A stretch of 64,000 bases of DNA from Massospora cicadina (lineage: Eukaryota > Entomophthoromycota > Entomophthoromycetes > Entomophthorales > Entomophthoraceae). The stretch's first letter is position 1. Each line of letters begins with the position of its first letter. Under the pieces are notes generated by a model that was not told the DNA's origin, did no database searches, and was given only the letters and a program-made list of their open reading frames with translations. Location: contig JAKSZP010000003.1 of assembly GCA_022478985.1 (NCBI GenBank), forward strand, positions 372,001 through 436,000, in the 5' to 3' direction. The position numbers were made by a program, and so were the translations under genes. This document shows, piece by piece, positions 57,015-64,000 of this stretch.

Positions 57015-58224
57015 AGTCAGCTTGCAAACCTTGGCTCTCTTAACACGTGAGGCCAACTAACTGCTCAGGGGGTCTACTCCTCGCAGATTAGGCACCAGAC
57101 AACTTTCACTTAGATTACAATCATCCCAATAGAGCAGATTCTCACTTGATGCTACTTGTTGTAGCACTAAACTCTTTGATAAACTGGTCACACCCTTGAG
57201 AACCTTTTGTTGACACTCTCTGACGTGTTAGATATAAGTTGGCCCTCAGGACTCATTGGAAACCAATCCAACCTCTAACTTAGCAGCTCAGCTCCAAGGT
57301 ATCCTGATATAGAGTGTCCTGTTCAAACATAGCAGATCTCAGACTGGTTATTGTATTCTACTCAAGTACTAATCTCAGACTGACTACTGGAGATTAGTTT
57401 ACTTAAACAACTATAAGTAAAAAAGATAAGACTGAGATTCTGTATAAAGGTTTTTTATTAATGTAAAAAGTGGAGTATTTTATACTTCTAGTAGAAAATC
57501 ATTATATATAATGCATAAAATTTATAAAATAAACTGCGAATTTTAGTATTGTTATTGGGGATTTCCAAGATCCCCGTTAGATGGCGTCTAACTACCAATT
57601 ACAATGCTTCATCCATTTGACTTAATTCCTTTATCTGTGAGTTCCTTCTTAGGGTGATTACCCCAGAACCTGATGTTTGGGGGCCCTTTTTCTGAACCCA
57701 CATCTGGGTTATGGGCAGTTGCGTCTTCTCAGGGTATTGCCTTATTACCAGATTTGATAATATGTTTGTCAACATCTGATTTGTGCAATGGCACTCCCTC
57801 AATGCACCTTGCATCATGTTTTTGAGAAACTCTTGAAATTGGTTGTTGTCCAGAATTGGTAATATCACTTGAGAGCTTCAATCACTACTTTTGGGAAATT
57901 TGGTAAAATCATCATTTTGCCATCAGTAGTTGTAATTTATTTCAGCCCACTGAAGGTATAAAGGGGGTCAATTTTCATAGTGATTGTGGGCGATGTCATT
58001 GTCTTTATTAATAAATTTTCTGAAGGCATCAGGATAAAAAATATCTCTCATGATGTCACTCTGATCTTAGGGGTATTTTCTTACCTCACCCAAATTAAAA
58101 AAGGGCTTTTCCATCTCCATCCATGGTGGGTAAGTTGCCCAAAATTACACCAATTTGGGGGTAACTCTGCTCATTCCACCAATGAGGAATGATCCTCTGG
58201 GCTTCTAAGGCCTCATCCACAACA
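57015..58224 (-). repeat. Element X 5' LTR
   Basis: About 1,210 bp and uninterrupted; it is the reference that proves the split 3' LTR (29,362-29,881 plus 36,415-37,136). The outer edge on the minus strand starts TGTTGTGGATGAGGCC. The 89-codon minus-strand frame at 57,868-57,599 is inside the LTR and is not conserved in frame in the other copy. Confidence 0.85.
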
Positions 58225-59002
58225 TTAATGACTGATAGAATAGGTAAACAAAGCCACTAAGCTTTTTTAATCTTGAAGCTGTGATTACTGAAACAATGAA
58301 TTTATAATAATGTTATTTTTATATTAAAAATGTCATTTTCTGTTACTAATTTTTATACAGCCATAAATTTTGATTTTTAATAAAATCTAATAGTCTGAAA
58401 ATATGATAAACTTAAAATTTTTAAAAACGCCAAAAACTATTAGCCTCATGTCAAAATAAAGCGCATTACTAACTCAAACAAATTTGAACATCCCTGGACA
58501 AAACTTTTAAGTTATATAGAATATATAGAATATATAGACTATCAAATGATTTAAAAGAACTAAAAGAATAATAATAATATGTCCAAATGAATCGAGATGG
58601 CCTGTCAAAGTTAGCACATAATTGCGTCTACAAGACTAGCATAAGGATATGTCAAAATATATAATATAAGTGGGACCATCTAGTACTAAAAAAATATATA
58701 ATATAATACTTGTACGTTAAATCTTATATGTACTGCAGCCAACCTTTAGTTTGAGCTACTAGAAATAGGGATTGTGATTAAGCAGCAGATAGGAAAAGAA
58801 CCACATGTTTTATATGCTTTTTCATATTTACCTATAATATTAATCTAATCTATATCATTAAAGAAAAAATAGAATATTAACTTGATGAACATACCTGAGC
58901 CTGAGATTAATATGTATTCCTGAAATGTCAACGTAACCTGACATAATTGTGGGAATCCAAGGGATTTGGATGCTTGCCAGTGCTATTCTGCCCTGGATTT
59001 CC
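58225..59002. other. AT-rich spacer, no gene seen
   Basis: No coding frame, LTR or tRNA signal is evident. Contains micro-insertion M3. Confidence 0.5.
58654..58706 (+). mobile_element. Micro-insertion M3 (about 21 bp) with 16-bp target duplication
   Basis: The 16-mer aaaatatataatataa lies at 58,654-58,669 and 58,691-58,706. The 21 bases between start GTGGG and end ACCATCTAGTACTAAA. This copy extends a few bases further 5' than M2 and M4, and the added GTGGG matches the TTGGG at the same place in the 1.89-kb elements. Confidence 0.85.
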
Positions 59003-59109
59003 ACAATTTTTATTTAACCAAGGTAAACCGACCAGGGGATGGACAATACTGATATATGTAATGGGATAGGTGAGGTGAATTAAAGCAAGACTTAGGCACA
59101 CCAGAGTAG

Positions 59110-59153
59110 AAGAGCTACTCCTACCATCTAGTACTAAAAAAAGAGCTACTCCT
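59110..59153 (+). mobile_element. Micro-insertion M4 (about 18 bp) with 13-bp target duplication
   Basis: The 13-mer aagagctactcct is at 59,110-59,122 and 59,141-59,153, with ACCATCTAGTACTAAAAA between. It is opposite in orientation to LINE B and inserted into its 3' untranslated region. Confidence 0.85.
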
Positions 59154-59194
59154 GTTGACAGCTGGTACCGCCAGGTATAGGGGAGTTGAATGCC

Positions 59195-59680
59195 TTACTC
59201 TGAATGGGTTTCCCCTGTTATGGAGCAGGTGTGGAAGAAGGGGTTCATATGTAGAAACCATATTGGAAACCATGATTTAACAAGTTTTTGTTGCTTTGGC
59301 CTCATGTATCCGCAAAGCCAGGCTTGAAAGTGTTCCAGTAGGTGTAGGTGAAATCTGCTGATTGCCCCACGGATGGTGGGCATGATTCCCTTGAAGGCAT
59401 CCAGTGCTATGGTGTGGATTGTCCACATTGCAATGGCGACTATCAGGGAGTGGATTGTGGGTGGTATTGGGGATTCAAGTTGGAGTGAGAGGAGGTTTCT
59501 GGAGATTGACAGCTCCTGGTCATTGTGGGTTCCTAACAGATGCGCAACTTCCCGCCCTATGGCTCTAAATGGGGGCATGCTTCTAGGCGGTGGTGCAGGG
59601 TGCCATCCCCTCCACATACTGCGCATGTTGCATGAAGGGAGTTGGAGAAATATGCTGTTCTGTAGGTTCTTCTGAGGCAA
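59195..59680 (-). pseudogene. LINE B ORF2 C-terminal domain
   Basis: A 161-codon open frame on the minus strand, the longest in LINE B's 3' part. It contains MRSMWRGWHPAPPPRSMPPF, HSLIVAIAMWTIHTIALDAF and FQAWLCGYMRPKQQKLVKSW, and ends PIWFLHMNPFFHTCSITGET. LINE A has a matching segment (4,899-5,277). No catalytic motif is recognised. CNMRSMWRGWHP might be part of a Cys-His finger, but I cannot place all ligands. The plus-strand frames at 59,373-59,675 and 59,836-60,270 are shadows of this strand. Confidence 0.75.
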
Positions 59681-60538
59681 AGTTAGATGTTAGCTCTTAC
59701 CCTTGGCTGGAGGAGTGGATGATGCGTTAGCCTTCATATTGCCTTCTGTGTTGTGAGATCATATGGGATGTCTAAAGCATCTAGGTAGTCAATTCTCACA
59801 ATGAATGGGGTCACTTCAGGTATGTCCCTCTGGGGGTGGTCCTCTGGTTTCCTTGGCGTGAAGTGAGATCTGGGCCTTCACTTTCCCTGACTAGTGCCTG
59901 TGATAGTTACAATCCACTCCATGTGCTGAATGGCGCGGAGAAGGCATTTAAAGTGAGGGGGGTTCCATGTGGGCCTGCTGCGTTGGGACAGTTTTTAAGG
60001 TATGTGGGCAGGCTGGAGGGGTTGTGTGGGTTGGATATTTTGAGCGCCTGTGCAAAGTTGGTCCTCGCCGCTCTAGACCAGTGTTGTTGTGGGAGGTCTG
60101 GGGCTAGGACTTCCTTTATCCAGGTGCCCAATATACAGTTGGTATGGACCTCAAAGTCTATTAAGCCCATGTTTCCACTGGAGCGTGGTCAAAGAGTGTT
60201 TCCACCTGTACAGGTGTCCAGGATCCAGGTCACAACCATCCATGGATTAGTGCGCGGATTGAGGATATGAATTTAGGCGAGAAGGAGATTGCATGTGCAG
60301 GGAACCACAGCATAGAGATGAAAAGTGAGTTGGCAACTGTTAATCGCCCCGTTAGTCCTGGGGTCTTCCCTTGAGGGAGGCAACGCGGTTAGATACCCGC
60401 TGTAGTGATTGTTATCAATTGTCTCATTGGCATACCTCCTGTTTCCAGCCATATTTCAAGGTGGCGGAAAGGGTTGGTTGTAGGAGGTGATGCAAAGGGT
60501 AGGATGAGTGGGTTGTTCCTTTGTGGGGGGCTGTGAGG

Positions 60539-61584
60539 TTAAGGTGTTGTGGCCCAGTTGTTAGTGTACTTGCCTAGAAGGATTATTTCCATTTTCCTTT
60601 TTTTGAGTGACGCATTGCTGACCATGGAATATTCTTCCAGGGTGCTTTCCAGCTGTCGTGCATCATTGTTGCTAGCTATACCTGTCACACAGTCATCTGC
60701 GAAGGCTAGTAAATTGACTGGTGGCTGACATTGTGCAGTTATTCCCATGAGGCGTGAATCAGTGATGCGAAAGAGTGGATTAAAGCTAAAGTTATACAGC
60801 AGTGGGCTGAAGGGGTCCCCTTGTTTGAGCCCTCTATGTGGTGTGATCTTGTTAGTCAAAAAGCCAGGGCCAAATACAGCCATGGATGCAGATTATGAAA
60901 GGAGCATTGCCCAGTTTATGAACCTGGGTGGGAGAAGAAGGCTCTTAGGCATTCCTTCAGGTAAGGCTAGCTAATGCGGTCATATGCCTTCTCCTGGTTT
61001 AGGAATACCAGGGATCCAGTTGCTTTGGACTGACATATGTTGTTGATGGAGTGTATATCGGTCCAGATTGAGCGGCCTGGTGTGAACCCAAATTTATTGG
61101 GAGACATGACATTGGAGGCTATTGTGGCTAGTCTGGTTGCTAAAATTCTTGTAAGTAGTTTTGTATCAGTGTTAGAGAGTGCTATTGGGCGCCAGTTGGC
61201 CAGGTACAGTTTTTCGCCCTTCTTAAACAGGGTTATGACATAGGAGTCCTGGCCACCAGGCAGGAGGCATGTCTCCATCAGGCACTGATTCATTGATGCT
61301 AAGAGGAGGGGGGCGATTTGCTTGAAATATTTTTTGTAAAATTCATAGGGTATCCTATCAGGCCCTGGGCATTTACTGCATGATGCACCGCATACTATGT
61401 CCCAGAGCTCCTCCTTCGTTATTATTTTTATGAGGTTATAGTCCAGAGGTGCACATTGTATTCCAGCGGTGTGTATAAAATTTACTTTTTTGGGGGTCAG
61501 ATGGGGTGTTGCAAAATAGTTTGGTGTAGTAATGGTGTACTTCCGTCTTGACCTCTTCTGGGTCAGTTGCCACGGTGCAGTCAT
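60539..61584 (-). pseudogene. LINE B reverse transcriptase
   Basis: Two minus-strand frames. 61,584-60,967 (205 codons) has KCPGPDRIPYEFYKKYF, LANWRPIALSNTDTKLLTRI, FGFTPGRSIWTDIHSI and SLVFLNQEKAYDRIS (motif A Asp). 60,883-60,539 (114 codons) has MAVFGPGFLTNKITPHRGLK, QGDPFSPLLYNFSFNPLFRI (motif B) and NLLAFADDCVTGIASN, with an intact FADD box (motif C). A break of about 85 bases between the frames, with a stop, inactivates it. All polymerase motifs of L1-like LINEs are present. It would carry out target-primed reverse transcription. Confidence 0.9.
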
Positions 61585-61999
61585 CTTTGCAGACCTGAGT
61601 GCACATGGACTGGTTGCTGTGGGAGTGGAATTGGTAGAAGAAATACATTGATCAGGTTTTGCCTTCTTTTATGAGCTTACCTTTTCTCAACACTTTGATT
61701 CTGTGCTGGTGTTCAAAGATGATGGCGTTTAGGTGGGCGGATATTTACGCCCGTTTGTGCCCTCAGTTGGGGCTATAGCCAGACTTCAGGGTGTTTAGCT
61801 TGAGGTGGTCCATCTCCACCAAGGTGCGCCTGATTGTGGCTGTGTTGACGGTGTACTTATGCGAGGCAAGATAATGAGTTTTATTTATTAGTTTGTTTTT
61901 AAAATTTGTCCAGGTTTCAATGGGTTTGATATGAATGGGATTGTGAATTCTGGGTTTGTGGCCTCATGTTCAACCTAGTCAGATATTTTGGGCAATTCT

Positions 62000-62760
62000 A
62001 AGTTTTCCAGGTGCAGCTTCCTCCAGGTCAACGCCTGTGTTGGAGTTTGGGTTGGTGAGAGCTGCACAAAAAATGAGTTGGTGGTTAGAGAAATGGATCT
62101 TTTTTGTTGCAAAGTAAAAGATGTTCAAATGGTGGGTTTTTGGTGCGAGAATTTAGTCAATGCAGATCATTGAGATGAGCGTTCCCTCGCATATGTTGGG
62201 GCAGGTCATGTGGAGAAGGAGTGGTGACCTGGGGGTAGGGTATCATGTAGGCCAAGGGATGCCTTCATTGCACAGAACTCGTTGTGCCCCAGTGGGTATC
62301 CCCTGGGGTTAGGCCATCAGTCCTTGGTGGGTTATCCCAGCAGTTAAAGTCGCTCAGTAGGATGGTTTCTTGTGGGAGGGTGAGTGTTGTGATGGTTTTG
62401 AGGAATTGTTTCCTCTCATTTGTGGTGCATGGTATGTAGATACATGCTATCAAAATTGTGTCCTCTTAGTTTGAGATCATTGCTACCAGGATGCAGTCAT
62501 GCAGATATGAAGAGGAGTTGGTGATTTTTACTTTTTTGTTATTTTGGAAAACCACACGCAGTGGGACGTCCATACTGATTGGAATGGTGAGACCCTGGCT
62601 GACCAAAATCCCCCTTGCCCTGTAGACAGTGGGTTTCTTAGATGGCCAAGATGTCTACAGGGGGTTTTCACAGAAAGTCCAGCTTTTTGGCTTGAGACGT
62701 TTGAGCTTTGGATTCCATGATGTTTAGCATCCCTATTGACAGTGAGGTGCCCGCAGCGCC
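62000..62760 (-). pseudogene. LINE B APE-type endonuclease
   Basis: On the minus strand: SLSIGMLNIMESKAQTSQAK near 62,735-62,680 (first block with Asn), VDILAI, a stop and ETHCLQGKG (Glu block, about 62,640), then frame 62,453-62,265 with MIACIYIPCTTNERKQFLKT and ETILLSDFNCWDNPPRTDG, the G-D-x-N block with Ser for Gly. This enzyme nicks the target DNA. Two or more stops are present. From 62,000 to 61,650 is the linker to the polymerase. Confidence 0.75.
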
Positions 62761-63365
62761 TCAGGAGTGGTTGGGAGGGCCATCCAGCCCTAACCCTTCA
62801 TACTTTGCCCTGAACTTGCTCCATGTCTTTGGGCCAGTCCATTCTGAGTTGCTGTCTGATTCCTTACCTTGTGTCAATTTTGTGTAGGTTTTGCAGTTTT
62901 TAGGGTTTGCGTTAGGTTTTTCCACTAATGGATCTTTGTGGTGCGGTGCAGTGTGCTGATTGGATTCTGTGGTTTTGGGGTTTGCCTTTGAAGAATAGGG
63001 TTCTGAATTTTCGCCCATAGTGAAGCTGAATTGTTTTAGTAAAGTTTTCTTGATTGATACCACGTGGTGATTCAGTTGAATTGTTGAGAAAATTTTTAGC
63101 TTGGGCATTCTGCTCTGATTAGGTGGTTCAGTTAATTTCCTCCACAGCCTCCTCAACTCGGGCATTTTGTTCTTATTGGGTGGCTCAGCTGATTCCTTCT
63201 ATGTCCTCCTGAATTTGAATGTGGTTAATGGAGGAGGCTGCGAGTGATACAGCCTTGAACGCTACCCGCTTGTGGGCCTTCCGTACCTGTTTGCATAGTT
63301 TTGGTGATAGTGGGTCTATGAGGCTGTAGTGCCCATACTCTCCCTATAGGAAGGCGTGGTTATCA

Positions 63366-63970
63366 TCAATCATTTTGCTGAAGGTTTTTTTCATCTTTGT
63401 CCATGGAGTTGTCACAGAAGTCTGGGTCCAAGATTCCCTCCTTCACAGGGCATGAATGTTCCTTATGCCCCAATGCAGTGAAGTGGTTGCAGATAGGCGG
63501 TTCACATTCCAGTGTGATGCAGAAAGGCTTTGACACTCCCCCATCTGATAGGTGAAGTGATGCTGTGCGTGAATTTTTTGTGAGGTCCTCGGCCACATTG
63601 GGGACTGGGTTGATCATGGTGATTGCCTTTCCTGTGCACAAGTTTGGCATCTTGTGAATTGTTGTAATTCAAATTGCTTAATTTCTCTGTAGCTCTGGAG
63701 TCCAATTTGGAGCTCCTCCTTGATTAAATTGCAGGGAAGGTTGGTAGGGAGTGAGTCAAAGGAGATGAACAAAGTGTTTGTTTTGTTCCATCTGGTGTGT
63801 GCAGTGTGCAAAATTTGTTTGCCCTTGGGGAGGGCAAATTTGACACATAATTTTGCAGCGGTATCTGCATCTTCTTCAGTTTCAAAGCCTATATTGATCC
63901 AGCTGTGGTGGATGGTATGGGTGGTAACATACGCTGCATGGGGGAAAAGGGAGGCCTGTGACTCACCCAC
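63366..63970 (-). pseudogene. LINE B ORF1 (gag-like)
   Basis: Frame 63,970-63,614 (118 codons) begins MGESQASLFPHAAYVTTHTI, with an RRM-like pattern (HSWINIGFETEEDADTAAKL, FISFDSLP). Frame 63,650-63,366 (94 codons), overlapping it by 37 bases, continues AITMINPVPNVAEDLTKNSR and PPICNHFTALGHKEHSCPVK. The knuckle has the right GHK core and a terminal Cys, but spacing differs slightly from C-x2-C-x4-H-x4-C. The overlap marks a frameshift. Frame 63,165-62,761 (134 codons, EPYSSKANPKTTESNQHTAP) is polar and basic and is likely ORF1's C-terminal tail. Confidence 0.75.
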
Positions 63971-64000
63971 TTTCTCCCACAGAGTTAAGGACTCAACCCC

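Larger units (their letters stand above)
29362..58224 (-). mobile_element. Element X: Ty3/Gypsy retrotransposon split by three nested LTR elements
   Basis: X reads from right to left. 5' LTR 57,015-58,224; primer-binding site 56,999-57,013; gag 56,990-56,292 then 49,292-48,780; protease near 48,320; polymerase 47,470-47,180 then 39,337-39,080; RNase H about 38,640-38,390; integrase about 38,150-37,600; polypurine tract 37,137-37,149; 3' LTR 37,136-36,415 then 29,881-29,362. Removing G1, G2 and G3 leaves about 8.1 kb, a normal size for the family with 1.2-kb LTRs. The split halves match at the protein level (polymerase) and at the nucleotide level (LTR versus LTR), so the nesting is well supported. 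No confident target duplication was found for X itself. Confidence 0.85.
59003..64000 (-). mobile_element. LINE B, decayed L1-like non-LTR retrotransposon (5' end outside window)
   Basis: Minus-strand element colinear with LINE A: ORF1 (63,970-63,366), endonuclease (about 62,750-62,000), reverse transcriptase (61,584-60,539) and C-terminal domain (59,680-59,195). The 3' untranslated region continues to about 59,003: GTCCATCCCCTGGTCGG and TTAAATAAAAATTG on the minus strand align with the end of LINE A (TATCCATCCCATGATCAG, TGAATAAAATTT). By comparison with LINE A, its 5' end should lie a few hundred bases beyond 64,000. Micro-insertion M4 is inside the 3' untranslated region. Frames are longer than in LINE A but still broken. 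Confidence 0.88.

Noticed and set aside
59836..60270. 144-codon plus-strand gene
   Set aside because: It is the antisense of the LINE B ORF2 region between polymerase and C-terminal domain.

Overview
The window is eukaryotic, repeat-saturated DNA with no recognisable intact host gene. Nearly everything that can be identified is a decayed retrotransposon: two L1-like LINEs, five Ty3/Gypsy-type LTR elements (called Y, X, G1, G2 and G3 here) and a family of short non-LTR insertions. The LINE reverse transcriptases carry a 'LDQxKAYD' motif of the kind I associate with L1-like LINEs of fungi, especially early-diverging ones. A stretch near 1.75-1.93 kb resembles an interspersed repeat I remember from moths and butterflies. 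A large-genome fungus that lives on insects (Entomophthorales type) would fit both, but this is inference and no host gene confirms it.

Layout. 1-1,545: degenerate minus-strand coding of unknown family. 1,550-2,060: insect-like repeat broken by a micro-insertion. 2,080-3,050: a 46-bp minisatellite in two blocks. 3,240-10,880: a tandem A-B-A-B noncoding repeat split by LINE A (4,827-10,070, minus). 10,991-22,256: gypsy element Y (minus; LTRs about 1,069 bp; target duplication acttc/actcc), carrying a 1.89-kb ORF1-only non-LTR element in its gag and a 1.4-kb insertion (Z) in its 5' LTR. 22,262-29,361: AT-rich DNA with a second ORF1-only element (23,531-25,420) and a tRNA-like SINE. 29,362-58,224: gypsy element X (minus; LTRs about 1.2 kb) broken by three other gypsy elements: G1 (29,882-36,414, plus) in its 3' LTR, G2 (39,343-47,174, plus) in its reverse transcriptase, and G3 (49,293-56,291, minus) in its gag. 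58,225-59,002: AT-rich spacer. 59,003-64,000: LINE B (minus), whose 5' end lies outside the window.

The most unusual signal is a set of four insertions containing only 15-21 bp of element, each ending in CTAGTACTA plus a short A run and each flanked by its own 13-17 bp target-site duplication. The two 1.89-kb ORF1-only elements end with the same motif. Together they suggest one non-LTR system, related in logic to mammalian HAL1, that leaves both long gag-only copies and almost completely 5'-truncated footprints. LINE A and LINE B end differently, so they are probably not its parent.

All coding regions carry stops and frameshifts. G2 is the least decayed LTR element (intact zinc knuckle and DSGAP protease motif). 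Coordinates of decayed domains are approximate; LTR and target-duplication coordinates were read by aligning repeat copies by eye.
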